Source: Amborella trichopoda (Eukaryota; Streptophyta; Magnoliopsida; Amborellales; Amborellaceae). Taken from it: 64,000 nt of DNA. Location of the stretch: contig NW_006498220.1 of NCBI RefSeq assembly GCF_000471905.2, positions 2,762,522 to 2,826,521 of the forward strand, read 5' to 3'. How positions within the stretch are numbered: position 1 is the first letter of the stretch; every line of letters starts with the position of its first letter. A program made the position numbers and the translations under genes. Below the pieces are notes generated by a model that saw only the letters and a program-made list of their open reading frames with translations, had not been told where the DNA came from and searched no databases. Shown piece by piece: positions 33,650 through 45,434 of the stretch.

Positions 33650-36005
33650 TTGCTTCATTTGATGGAAATGGCTCTTTCTTGCGTGAGAAGGGCCAACCAG
33701 CCGCAGTCTCGATCGCAGTTCTGGTATGAGGTCCATCAAAACCTCAACGCTAAGCGCGATAGGAATCTATGAATTCTGACTAGGGAAGCAACCAAAAAGG
33801 TCAGGGGACCCAGCTCTGACGACCCTCTTCACCTGAACCCCTTCTACCCTCTTCAAATGACAAAGCCTGAAGAAGAAATCCATCAACCCTACACTGTGGT
33901 CAGTGTCGCAGAAGATGACCCAACCACTCAATAGCCACGGTCCCAAGACCATTAAGAATCGGTCCTCACGTGATCGGTATACAAGACTCGAGTCTAGTCG
34001 GGGCACACTGAGCCCTTGATGACCAATTTGATGCGCGTGACTTATCAAGCTCGGAAGCCTCTAACCACACCTAAGGCTGACCTCCCTAGAGAAACGATCA
34101 GCGTTATGGTTGTAACCTAGCGATAGCCAGGAAGAGCGCATGAATAGGTTCAAAGACATGGTTTGAGCAATGATGGATAAGATTGATCGCATGGAAAGTG
34201 CACGGTCCCCGGTCAATGTATCCCCTCATGCAGCCAACTCCCGTCACTCAGATGATGCACCTCCAAGGCAGCCCCCCCCTCCTACCTCACAAGACAATTC
34301 CGTTTCGCACCTTATCTCACAGGCAGACATTAACGCTATGGTAACCATAGTTTAAAGAGCAAACAGATCTCGGGTATGCAAGGTGCAATGCTTTACCAAA
34401 TGCCATACCCCTTCTACATTGATCAGGTTCTGTTTCCCTTAGACTACAAGGAAGGTAAGATTCCCCTATTCGACTGCACAACCTCCCCACACCAGCATAT
34501 CGCCCATTTCCAAGTGGCATGTCGAGAGACAGCGGCTAACGGGAGACTCCTTCTTCGTCAGTTTGTTGAAACCGTTGATGGCCAGACTTTTCAGTGGTAT
34601 GCTCGGCTTCCCCCAAATGCAATACATACTTAGGAGGAAATGGAGAAACTAATCCGCTAATGCTTCTATAAAGTTGAGAGAGAGGTCCAAACTATCAAGC
34701 TTCTCACTTTGACCCAGGAACCTGATGAACCCGCCGATCAATTCATAGCAAGATGGAGAGATTTGGCTACTCACCATCTTAATCTTATGCCTAAGAAGGA
34801 AGCAGTTCAAACGTGCGTGTGAAACATACGACCTGAGATTGCCCTACATGTTGAGGCCTCCAATCCTACCTCCATGTCAATGCTCATCTCTAAGTCGGTC
34901 CGCATAGAAAGCCTCTCATGCCACCACAACGGGTCACGACAATAGTCTGTAAGCTCAGGAAACAAAAAGGGCAATGGTAGTTCTCGAACCAATACCCGGG
35001 GCAAACAACAGAAAAGAGTAATTAGCACAGCCGTCATTGTCAATGACACAAAGAAGGCTCCCTCCCAAACCTTGGACCTCTCCAAAGGGGTAAATACAAT
35101 GGAAGTGCCTTAGGCAGGCAAACAACAACAGTCATACAACCGAGTACCCCCACTTGCAAACCTTAATCAAGATGATTATTGAACTAGGCATAAGAATAAA
35201 GTCTACCCCTTTGAAAAGGAATGGGTCCCTGCACTACTCTGATTATTACTCAAACAGAACATGATCGAGCTGTTAGAGACTAAGTTCCTTGATCAAGCTG
35301 GACTCGACGCCCATGCGAATCACTATGCTTATCATCGGAGGATAAACCACCCCGCAGAGGAATGCTACACATTAAAAGACATCATCGAAGCCCTGATTCA
35401 GAAGGGTCAGATAAAGCTTGAAGATCTAAAGAAAGAATTCGAGGCAGCAGAAACTTCCCACGTAGTGACAATCCAAGAGGAAGACGAAGCGTCCGCTCTC
35501 CTTCGCACCTTGTTCGTTATGATGCTTCAAGAAGGCCTCATCACATCAAATCGGCAAGAAAGCCCCGATGCCTTGCTCAGGGAACTGAGAACCATTGGTG
35601 CCCATACCATCAGATATGGGGCCACGACCTGAGCGAATGGTCCAGTTTCCATGATATAATCAAGAAGAAAATACAAGGATGCCACGAGCCTTATAACGTT
35701 CTAAAAAGAGATCCCCAAGTCACTGCTCTATCGGTGCGAGAGGGCCCTCTGACATAAGACCCGGTAATGATGATTCAGATCCTGTTGAACCCTCAAATTC
35801 CCCGCCATGGAGAGTCTATCACGGGCGAAGCAGACTCAATTCCTTAAGGTGAGAAGCAGTTCATCAAGCTAGGGCTGTTCATAAACCTAGCGAGAGGAAT
35901 CAAGCACTTCCATTGAAAACCCGAAAGAGACGAGCACCAAGGGCTGCTCTCAGGAGAAACAAGATTGCTCAACCGCTAGTTGAGCAGGAATTTATAAGGC
36001 CTCTT
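33650..36005 (+). pseudogene. gag: gag of copy 3 (best preserved core), truncated at LTR F
   Basis: The N-terminal block is 33650-34110. The helical region is 34140-34355 (MMDKIDRMESA). The capsid-like core runs in a single frame from 34376 (YPFYIDQVLFP, FVETVDGQTFQWYARLPPN, FIARWRDLA) to about 34900, with only a few stops such as the one after NAIHT. The frame continues to 35632 through a first knuckle (35324-35365, first Cys changed to Tyr). The second knuckle at 35599-35640 (WCPYHQIWGHDLSEW, last Cys changed to Trp) lies in a shifted frame. Unlike the other copies there is only one knuckle after the first. The linker breaks off at 'gaatttataaggcctct', where the reverse element begins. Confidence 0.85.
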
Positions 36006-38750
36006 TGGTTCGGTGCATCGATCTCGCCTTTCGGATCTAAATGATCTGGGGCACGTATCTCTGGTTTTTGACGAACTTGGGATTTGAGATTGCTCTCTCG
36101 GAACCTTGCTCGAGAGCAAGGGCAAGTATATTAACCGATGAGAGAGGAATTGAAGCTGGGTTCAGAACTTACTCGAACTGGCTCATGTGGGCACCCTCTT
36201 GGATCACGAAGAAAGCCCCCCAGCTGCTTTAACTGGTAAGCCCCCCAGCTGCTTTAACTGGTTCATAATCACCACCCTTGACCTGTAATCCTCCTGTTTT
36301 CTACACAACATTTCTATGGTTAATTTGCGAGACAAGTGGATCAAAGAGACCCACCCTTGTCTTAGGGAACTGTACGCTCACACGATAGGGCGATGAAGCA
36401 TAAGGTTCAAATAAAGATAGAAAACGAAAGAAAACTTGACGAAGAGGTGAGACTAGTATCGCAGCCAGGAAGTCATCGACTTGGAGTGGTAGCAAGATGG
36501 GCATGGTGCTTAGAACCAGCACGACGATAATGCTACTCAAAATCGAGACAAATATGGTGGTGCTAGGCTAAGAATACCCTCTATCAAGAGAGGAGAGACA
36601 AACGAATGAAAAAAAAAGTCGAGACGACAGAGAGATGAGGTCCCGATGGCACTAGACATTGCCATTCATAATTATAGAGTAGCAATGTTATGGCCCTTGG
36701 GCGGCGGTCGACACCATTGCTCATGGCTAGAGATTGAGGAATGAACTATAAACGACGCTAGGAATCACCGTTGGCAACATAAAAAAATGACACGCCCACT
36801 AGCTGGCGGCAATAGTTTCTGACGAAGCGCACAATGGTAATCCTCACGAGGCGTGCGGTAATAAGCGTGGGATGCAGGAAGGGCGGTGATGAACGTCGAA
36901 CAGGCGCAGGAAGCACGCAGACAGCGGTAGACGTTGCTGAGGCCTATAGTGGGCGGCGATGGGTATCGTCTTCTGCTATAGACATGTAACAGGGAAGGAC
37001 CCCTACGAGCGATAACGGGTTCCACCATTTTTCACTAAGACGTTCAAGCTACGTCTATGAATGACGATGGGCATCGTCGTCTACAGGCCCCACTGGATTA
37101 AAGAGATAGAAGAAAAGAAGGAGAAGTAGATTCACACATGGTGCTGCCATCGCCATGCGCAACCCGTGTAACCTTAGGGGAGACGTGCACAACACTGCCA
37201 CTGCCATGCATGACCCTTGCGAGGAACTTAGATGGAGATGGAGAGGGGAAGAGAGGAAAGACAAGAGAGAGAGAGCGAGAGAAAAAAAAAGAAAAGAAGA
37301 GAGAGAAGATTTACCTCGAACCTAGGGGTACCAATCAAAATTTTATCTCACCTCACTCTCTCTCTCTCAAACATGACCAAATAATGAGAAGAAAGAGAAA
37401 CTTGCTTTCAGTAAAAACTATCTCTTTTGTGAAAGGTTGAGTCCTCTGGTGCATACAATGCTGGTATGTATATACTGAATTTGCCCCAAACAAGAGTGGA
37501 TGATCAAAAGTAACCCTAATTGCTGAAAATTAAGATTAAATTGAATTAAAAAAAATTAAGGTGAAAAATGACAGATTTGCCCTTCTTAACAATTCATGGA
37601 GTTTCAGAACAGTCCCTGTGTTGCCCTAGAACTTGAGTGATCTTGCATGGCTGATCTGGGGTTGTTCTGATGCCCAGTTGATTGTAAGATAATTTTTTTA
37701 TTGTAGGGCTCAGCATGGCAATTGATTTGATACCAACTTCGAGCCATGGATCGTGTTTTTAGTGCACGATCATGTGACTTGAAATTTAAATAGATCTTGA
37801 ATGTTTGGATCAATAGTGTACTCATTCCTTGATGGTTTTTTGTGATTTCTTCATTGAATTACATTAAGCATGCCATTACGATCGCAGGGCAACAAATGCA
37901 GCTCGATTCCGTACCCGAACGAAGATTTTGTAACTTTGGAATTTTGGCCAGAATCCGAAATTTCGGCAACGGAATTTACAGTCACTTCATCGGCTTTGTG
38001 TGTAGAATCTGACCATTCGTCATGTACAGGATTTGGGTCAGTGATAGCCCGAGACCTTACGCACATGATGGAATTGGTGTTGGGACGATCGGGCTCGCAA
38101 GCGGGCATTATTTGGCCGCTCTAGCGAGGCACAACCCTGCTGAATTTGTTGCAGATTTTTCATAGATTAGCAAATTCTCTCTAGATTTTCTTCGTGCTCG
38201 GGTGTCATCACGGGGCATGCCACAAATCGAATCGCTCGTCTTGACTAGACGGACATGCTCACCAAATTTGAGCACGATCTAACTTGGGACGGGTGAGATA
38301 TGAGTATCGAAAGTCACTGGTCACGACTATCCCTTCCATGACATGGAGTTGTAGGGTGGCCACAAGGGAATAGCATGCGGCCCCTCCTGTTTCACTGTTT
38401 TGCCAATAACTTCTTCCTGGAGTATCTGTTTGGGTTGAAATTTGAACCTTAAGGGTTTTGACCGTGATAAATCCAATGGTGGTGATCCCACAATAGTTTG
38501 AGATGCCAAAAATATAGCTCTAGTTATAGGGGCCATTTCAGGGTGCTAGAGGCTGATTCTGTCAGAACTGTTTCTTAGTCTGCACTGTCTTAGACATGTA
38601 AGAATGTGGTGAAACTTGGCAGGAGACCTTTGAGAGACCTCATGAAGATATTGGTTGATTCCATGTCTTTTCTAAGACTACCAAAATTTCCACTGTTTGT
38701 TAGGCTTTATTGAGCAGGGGCCCCATGTTGATGAAACATACCTTCCAGCA
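36006..38750 (-). mobile_element. LTR F (3' LTR of the reverse copy)
   Basis: Read on the minus strand it begins 'tgctggaaggtatgtttcat' (38750) and ends 'cgatgcaccgaacca' (36006), about 2.75 kb. The TATA-like region is near 37464-37475 and the AGGTAA motif at 37311-37316. A 25-bp segment ('ccccccagctgctttaactg' plus 5 bp) is duplicated in tandem at about 36215-36263. Confidence 0.9.
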
Positions 38751-39164
38751 GCTTGCCCCATCGATTGTTATGCTCCGAGAGAATCAAGAAGTGCAATCAT
38801 TTAGGAATTTTTGTGGGATCTTGTTTTAGTCCTCACCTTCAAGAGACTACCAGGCCTTTTTTAAAGTCTAAATGCTCTGTGCCTTTGGTCGGCATTGTTC
38901 GTTGCTACACTAAGTTTGATTTTGATGCTCAGGGTATCTCTGTAGGTCCAGTCTAGTGGGGTCCAGTCGGGGGCTTCTTACCCATCTCGAAATTCTGGTC
39001 CCATGTAGGCTAGGGTGTTTGGTGAGACGTACCCTGAAGCTTGTGGTAAGTTACACCCTAGCTTCGTCAGTTTCTTGCCTTCGTGATGATTCTTAGAAAT
39101 TCTGAAGGGATATTTTTATCATTGTCCTCACCCTTAAGGATTCTTGTTGTTGTTGAATTGGGGA
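38751..39164 (-). other. Pre-LTR 3' end of the reverse copy
   Basis: The inverted equivalent of 16976-17413 and 28910-29591. It has no polypurine tract I would defend, and no gene. Confidence 0.5.
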
Positions 39165-39515
39165 GATCGTATGTGGCTCTCAGTCTCTGATGAGCCATGT
39201 TGAAGCGTGGGGGATCTTATGTGTCTCTCACCCCCTGATGAGCCATGATGGTTGGGAGATGTTATGCGACTCTCACTCCCGGATGAGCCATGTTGAAGTG
39301 TGGGGGATCTTATGCGGCTCTCACCCCTTGACAGGAGATCTTATGTAGCTCTCACTTCTTGATGAGCCATGTTGAAACGTGGGGGATCTTATGTGGCTCT
39401 CACCCGCTGATGAGCTATGATGGTTGAATGATGTTATGCGGCCCTCACTCCCTGATGAGCCATGTTGAAATGTGGGGGATCTTATGCGGCTCTCACCCTT
39501 TGATGAGCCATGATT
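39165..39515 (-). repeat. 44-bp tandem array, reverse copy (about 8 units)
   Basis: Units contain 'gatgagccatgttgaa' and 'gggggatcttatg.ggctctca', the inverse of the 16575-16975 array. Spacing is less even, and two unit types (one with 'ggttg..gatgttatgcg') alternate. Confidence 0.85.
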
Positions 39516-40430
39516 GTTGCGATTGGATGCTGGCTTTTGAGGATTTTAGGTAGACCTCATTAGCCAAGAACTTGATTGTTTAGAAACTGGACGTTAGCTG
39601 AGGCGGCAGCCACGTGTCATCCTGTCTTGTCAGTTCAAGCGCCCTATTGTGGGATTTCACTTGAACAGAGAAAGTGGCTTGGTGAAGACGGATTTCGTCA
39701 ACTTTTGTTATTTCTGGGCTCTTTTACCCATGATCTGCAGTCATCTCCACCCTTTTCATCGATTTTTACTCACGATGCCCTTTTGGGGTTTTCACTGTGC
39801 CTAGGATTTATTTTCCATGAAACTCTTTTACTCATGGTTTCGTGACCATGCCCGTCCGTCATTTTTATTCATGGCGTTCTTTTGTCAAATGTACAACATG
39901 CCCGTTTTATTTTATTTTATGTGAAGGCGTATTTACAGTCGGGCCTTCAAGACTTGTGTGAAGCCTTTTAACGTCATGCAGCCAGGACATGCAATATAGT
40001 TTAGAGTCATACAGTTGGACCGTAGTGGTGATGAATGGCAGTTTGTGAAGGCCATAGAGTGAGCTTAGTGATGACTTTGACTCACTTGGGAAGATGGCAT
40101 GAAGTTGCCTTGTGAAGAGTTGATGATGGATGGATGGTGGGTGAACAATGATGACCCATTAGCTGACAGCAAGTAAGGCTTGCGGAAGGGTTCGCCGTTT
40201 GGTGAGCACGGGTAAGACTCACTGGGGCAAAGAGGGTAATGCTAGTGAAGGTGGTGCTCGCACATGAATGGGCCGGCTAGAGAAGGCATGCACTAAGATG
40301 CACCTAAAGGGTGTGTGTGCGTATATAGACTGACTAGGGAATAAATGGAGGTGGTGTGTGCACACAAATGGGTCGATTAGGGAGGACATGCTTGAAGATG
40401 CACGTAAAGGGCGTGTGCGTGCATGTGGGG
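39516..40430 (-). other. Non-coding 3' region of the reverse copy
   Basis: The inverted equivalent of 15621-16574. No conserved ORF. Confidence 0.55.
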
Positions 40431-41790
40431 GCATCATTAAGGTCATGCCATCTGGACCTGGGCGAAGCAGTTTTAACGTCATGAAGCCAAGATGTGCACT
40501 ACGGTTTAAGGTCATATAGCTTGGACAATGGTTGCGTAGTTTAAAGTCATGTAACTAGGACCATGCAGTTTGGGGTCGTGCAACGAGACCTTGACTATAG
40601 TTTAAGGTCATATAGTCTAGACCACAACCATGCAGTTTAAAGTCATGCAGTTAGGACTAAAGCTATGTAATTTAAGGTCATGCAGCGCAGTGGCTTTGTT
40701 GTTTAAGGTCATATAATGCGGACCAGTGTGTGGGTCGTCATGTAGGTAGAACTACATGGGGGACGGGTTGTGGATAACAATCTGACTCCTTGAGGAAGAA
40801 GATAGTTAAGGCTATACACAAGCAGAGAAGATTAGATAAAGATAGCGACACTTGAGGAGTGGCAGACAGACATGGCCTCACCAGGGATTAGGAGGTCCAG
40901 TGTGACCTCTTGAGGATGATGAGCAATGGAATGCATGTGACTCTGCTGAGGATGACAGGTCAGAGCACAGAAGAACCTCATGAGGGTTGAGAGGATAAGA
41001 AGGGCCCTAAACTCCATGGGGATAGAGTGGTTCATAGTAAGATGTGACTCTCACTGAGACGTTGGTGTGAGACAAACCCATTAGGGTTTAAAGAGGTAGG
41101 TATGAGTTTGCATACATCTAACTCCACTGGGGGTGTTTGATGAAATACCCTTGGAGTTGTGTGTATGGATCATTTGTGGTGCTATGAATTACAGTTTTAG
41201 GGTCTTGTAGCTCAGACCACGGCTATGTAGTTTAAAGTCGTGCGGCTAGGACCGTGCAGTTTAAGGTCGTGCAATCAGACCTTCGCTACAGTTTAAGGTC
41301 ATAGAGTTTGGACCATGGTGCTAAGCTTTTTAATGTCATGTGTCTAGGACACGCACTATGGTTTAAGGTCACACAGCCGGACCGTGATCGTAAAATTTTG
41401 AGTCGTGCGATGAGGACTATGTAGTTTAAGGGCGTGCAACTAGACCACCGCTACAGGTTAATGTCATATAGTTTGGACAATGGCTATACAGTTTTAGGTC
41501 ATGCAGCATGGACTGTGGTCGCATAGTTTTGAGTCATGAGACAAGGACTATGTAGTTTAAGGTCGTGTAACTAGACCACCTCTACAGTTTAAGGTCATAT
41601 AGTTTGTACCATGGCTATGCAGTTTAAGGTCATGCAGCACGGACCTTGATCGCACAATTTTGAGTCATGAGACAAGGAACATGCAGTTTTAAGGTCGTGC
41701 AACTAGACCATCGCTACAGTTTAAGGTTATATAGTTTTGGACCATGCTATGCAGTTTAAGGTCATGCAGCACGAACCGTGGTGTGGTGAG
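40431..41790 (-). repeat. Diverged 35-bp array with ~131-bp higher-order repeat, reverse copy
   Basis: Plus-strand view: units of 'gcagtttaaggtcatgcagc' type, clearly the same family as the 35-bp arrays but far more diverged. From 41372 to about 41765 a composite block of four sub-units repeats with a period of 131-132 bp (anchor 'gcagc..ggac' at 41372, 41503, 41634 and 41766). Each block has the marker 'ttttgagtcatgagacaagga'. This is a small higher-order repeat. Confidence 0.8.
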
Positions 41791-42305
41791 GGAACGTGAC
41801 TCCATGGGGAATAGAGCTGTCACCGGAGGCTGGGCTCCTTGAGGATTGAGGTTGTAGTGCAGTGAATGAACTTCCTAGGAATACAGGACGATGGTAGTGA
41901 TGGGAGTGCCATGGCCTGCACATGGCACTATGTGTTGGATGGTGCACACATCATTACACCCCTTCGTGAAGCATGTGACAGTAGCCTTTGACAAGGCGTG
42001 CGACATTAAACCCCTTTGACGAGGCATGCGGTGATAGCTTCCTGACGAAGTGCTCGGCGAAGGTCTTGATGGGGCACATGGCAATAGTCCCACGACAAAG
42101 CGCATGGTGATAACCTCTAGAGTGAAGTGAGGGGCGATAACCTTTGGAGTGAAGCAAGGGGTGATAACCTCTAGAGTGAAGCGAGGGGCGATAACCTTTT
42201 CGGGTCTCAGGCTTGACCTGCCCCAGCCTGGTCTCATTATCGTTAGGAACTGGGGACTGGAGCATCATTTAGTGCTTGTTAGGGGCAATTCACTACACCG
42301 TTGGG
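41791..42305 (+). other. Sequence upstream of the antisense TATA, reverse copy
   Basis: Equivalent (inverted) to 13413-13927 and 25540-26007. It contains a run of short repeats ('gagtgaagcgaggggcgataacct' type, 42105-42195), about four units of roughly 26 bp. It would be the upstream promoter region of the antisense unit. Confidence 0.45.
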
Positions 42306-42313
42306 TATAAAAG
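42306..42313 (+). promoter_or_regulatory. Antisense TATA box, reverse copy
   Basis: TATAAAAG followed by GGGG, on the strand opposite to gag-pol and facing the antisense ORF at 43202. The same box occurs in copy 1 (13405-13412, minus) and a decayed one in copy 2. Downstream are 'gagagagagg' and a leader shared by all three. Confidence 0.55.
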
Positions 42314-43201
42314 GGGGAAAACCCCTCTTTACATTTTTATCAAAGAGTAAAACAATAGAAGGGTTTGTAGAGAGAGAGGGGCAAGGCTTTTGGCAAGGTT
42401 TTTCGAAGAGAATCGCTAGGCCAAAATTTGAAAAGAGAGGCGGCTAAGAGCTTGTTTGGCAAGCTTCAAGAGGTCGCAAAGCTTCGTGTTATGGTTGCAA
42501 ACCTTTTCAGGAACTGCCGAGGCTTTCTGAGCAAGGAACATGGTTTCTCAGGGTCTTAGCACGATTTGCATAAATCCCTTACTGGAGTTCTTGTGGGCCT
42601 CCAGTTGTTCTGCTACTGAAGGGGAGGTCGCAGAGAGTTCAAAGGGCTCTGTAGGTCCTTTAGTTATTGGAGAAGGAGAAGGAGGACCTGCATTGAGCTC
42701 ATCGAAAATTTAGTGGAATTCCGATGGGTTTTGGTGAACTGTTGAGGTGGGAAGAGCAGATAGAAGGGAGATTTGCATGGTCTCAGGCTGGCCTTCCAGG
42801 GATTCTGGTGGTTTTCCATTAATTTTGGCAGCGAGTGGAAGGCGAGGCAAGGTTTTCCTGGTGGATAGGAGTGAATTCCTGGTTAGGAGGGGAAATGCCG
42901 GTGCAAACCCGAAGGGTTGTAGGACTATAGCGGTCGAAGAGTGAAGCGGTGGGATGGAAAACGGTCATCCTTGGCACGCATAGTGATAGGCTACATTGCA
43001 AGTGTCAGGCGGCATGCCCTGATTTTAAGGGATGCACGTGTGACGCGTGCTGACAACTGGAGCGAGGCATTAATACGCCTCAGTGATGGGACGATTATAG
43101 CCCTCGGTTGATTGCGACGTGGTGATTCGCCCTGGCAGCAGACGGTGATGGTCCTGCCTTTGGCAATAATTAGTGTCCTTCCACAAATGTCTTCTCGATG
43201 A
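42314..43201 (+). other. Leader of the antisense ORF, reverse copy
   Basis: About 0.9 kb shared with copies 1 and 2 (opposite strand there). Small frames such as 42747-42944 are not conserved. The length suggests an untranslated leader or an intron. Confidence 0.45.
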
Positions 43202-44150
43202 TTGGACAAGGCTTCTAAAGCTGCCAGGAGGCAGGCTTCTTCAAGTAGGAACCTTATGGTTATTGAGGATGAGGAGCCTCTTATTGTTGAGAATGAACTG
43301 CATCCCTCTCATCAACCTTCTGTCTCTGGAGGTGAGAGAGAGTATGACCTGATAATCCTGGGCAACAAGGCGATCCCTCTTAGCACCTTGAGAGGGAGCC
43401 ACGCATCTTCTGCTAGAAGGGAACCTATCATAAGCTCAGCTTTTGTAGTCACCTACTTTTTGGGACAAGTTATTCATCCTCTTGTCTGGCACATCTGGGG
43501 AGGCTTTGTTGTTTCTCCTACCACAATGCCTTTCCCTGCACAACTCACCAAGCGCCGTAATGTTTCTGCAAACAATGAATGTGATATTTTTAGAGCCACT
43601 TATCAACTTTTTAGTCGGGCTTCTCTCTTTGAGCTGATCATGTTCCCCTCTTTGGCAAAGATGCTGATAGACAACCTTTTAGACTTCGACGTTCCTTGCG
43701 CAGACTTGCTCAAAACGAAGGTGGCTGAAATGGCTTGACAGGCTCTGGAAGTTCCTGCTTTAGAAGAATCAGTTATTGAGAAATATCCCTATATTAGGCA
43801 TTTACTTAAGTTCTTTTCTGGGCCCTTGATTGTCACCAATTCTGTGGCGGCACACTTGGGTAACCTTAGAACCAACTTGCTCATGCGTTTGTTCGTTCAG
43901 CTAGATTTCGAGATTTTTCCTTCATAAGCTCCTTTGATTGTTAAAGAAATCGTATGTTTTGAGAATTGAGAATGACATGGTGATTCTTGAATATAATATC
44001 AATGATTTGGAAGGTTTGCTTGCTGTGGCTCGTGAGGTAGGAAAAGACTCATCTTCTCCTTAGTTGGAACGTGGGGAATATCCTCCTTTGGTCAGAAAGT
44101 TTGCCCTCCTTCAGGTAGAAGCCCTCCTTCAAGTGGACACAACAAGACCA
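43202..44150 (+). pseudogene. Antisense ORF of the reverse copy (N-terminal part, ~180 codons open)
   Basis: The plus-strand frame 43202-43738 runs 178 codons before a TGA. It opens with an acidic, serine-rich segment (DKASKAARRQASSSRN, VIEDEEPLIVENE) and goes on with hydrophobic stretches (FVVTYFLGQVIHPLVWHIWG, SLFELIMFPSLAKMLIDNLL). In-frame coding character continues past the stop (EVPALEESVIEKYPYIRHLL, NLRTNLLMRLFVQLDF), and in a shifted frame to about 44150. The start codon position reads TTG, where copy 1 has ATG. It lies antisense to gag-pol, between the pol linker and the 3' arrays. Antisense ORFs here are known in Tat elements. I recognise no named domain. Confidence 0.65.
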
Positions 44151-44260
44151 TTATAGGCTTACTCTTGAGGCTTGAGTGAACACTCTCATTTATAACTTTT
44201 TGTACACCAATTCTTGGTATTGATAATGTTGACAATTGTATGAATTTTTGATTTTTATGA
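44151..44260 (+). other. AT-rich stretch downstream of the antisense ORF
   Basis: AT-rich DNA (tttataactttttgtac, tgaatttttgatttttatg) between the antisense ORF and the pol-linker end of the opposite strand. It is a plausible 3' UTR for both convergent units. Confidence 0.45.
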
Positions 44261-45434
44261 ATGACATGTCACTTTTTGCTTAGAGTGTTGTAAGACATGT
44301 CTCTCTCTCTTCTGTCTTCTTCTGCTTTATTGCTTTCATCCTTTGTTAGTGTGAGACGAAAAGGAATATTCCACACCTTGCTTTGCCTTGTGGCAACCTG
44401 CTGTGGCTTCAATGACCTCAAATGGGGGAGCAGTTGCTTCCTCACCCCTGAGTGTTTGATTGGACAGAGGCTCATAATTCATAGTTCTCATGATTTGGTG
44501 AGCCTGCTCGCTGTAAATGCTCTAGCCTGGGGGAGCTTTGGCTTCGATTCGAGGTGCATTGGTATTGAGCTCATCTTAAGTCTTAGTCTCAGGGACAAAC
44601 CCCTTTAAGTGCTTTGAAGCAATGCGCATGACCTCCAATTGGCTCTAGAGTTTATGAACCTCACTTCTCAGCTCTGCCATGGGGTCTTGTTCCTGGGAGC
44701 CAGAGGGATGGCTCTTGTCTAACTCTACTTCTTCAACAACCCCCGAGAAGTGTAGGACCTTCTTTTGGCTGCTGATGACCCTCTTGTTCAAGGAGGATGG
44801 AACTAGGACTACTTTCCTTGGTGGTTGGTATGCCAGTTCTGCTTTTGGAAGAGAGATGGGGACATGTAGGACCTTTTGTTGGTCTGATGTATAGGTGACC
44901 CTTGTGCTGGAAGGTTTACCTCTGAGGCTTCCTCAGGCTCAGAAGCTACTTCTAGCTCACCATTTCATTCTGGCAGAGTAGAAGTAGAGGGGGAAGATTT
45001 GTCTTCAGGAGAAGATTCGGAGAGGTGGCAAGGTATGCTTGGGTGGATAAGGGTCAGGGGAGGATCTTGCCCTGTCTTTCCTCTTCTTTGAACATTTTCG
45101 TGATCATTCGCCCGAGGTCCTCAACATCATCATGAGACGAAGGTCCTGTCTCTGTCATAGGCTTCCAACCGTCTTGTTTTGACTTTTCTGATGCTGGAAG
45201 TTCTGTGAAATAGTACTTGGCATTGGCATAGTGAGTCTCAGCTGCAGGGAACGGTCTTTTGTTAGCACAGACCGTATGTTGCCTTCCATCTCGGATGTAC
45301 TTGAAGCATTAGTGGAGTGTGGAAGGAACCACCCTCTGGTAGCATTAGTGGAGTGTGGAAGGAACCACCCTCTGGTAGTGAAGCCAAGGACAACCAAGCA
45401 GGATGTTGTAGGCAGTATCGGTGTCGATTACGTG
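44261..45434 (-). pseudogene. pol: Protease-to-RT linker region, reverse copy
   Basis: On the minus strand, in broken frames, this follows the protease: [18 protein letters not shown], then HYANAKYYFTELPASEKS, KPMTETGPSSHDDVEDLG, and near the end KHLKGF and KAPPG.SIYSEQAHQIMRTMN. Copy 4 has the same series (61577-62705). In a complete element RT would follow; here the sequence passes directly into the purine-rich stretch and the antisense ORF. A 36-bp duplication (45306-45377) duplicates 12 codons inside it. Confidence 0.75.
45306..45377 (-). repeat. 36-bp direct duplication
   Basis: Two identical adjacent copies of a 36-bp block beginning 'gcattagtggagtgtggaag'. On the coding (minus) strand it doubles the segment around [12 protein letters not shown], in frame. 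Copy 4 has one copy at the equivalent site (VVPSTLHQCF). Confidence 0.9.

Noticed and set aside
36215..36263. Tandem 25-bp duplication as a functional element
   Set aside because: Simple slippage duplication found only in LTR F; the other LTRs have one copy.
43202..43738. Host gene exon
   Set aside because: Its position, strand and leader are shared with the antisense regions of other element copies, so it belongs to the retrotransposon.
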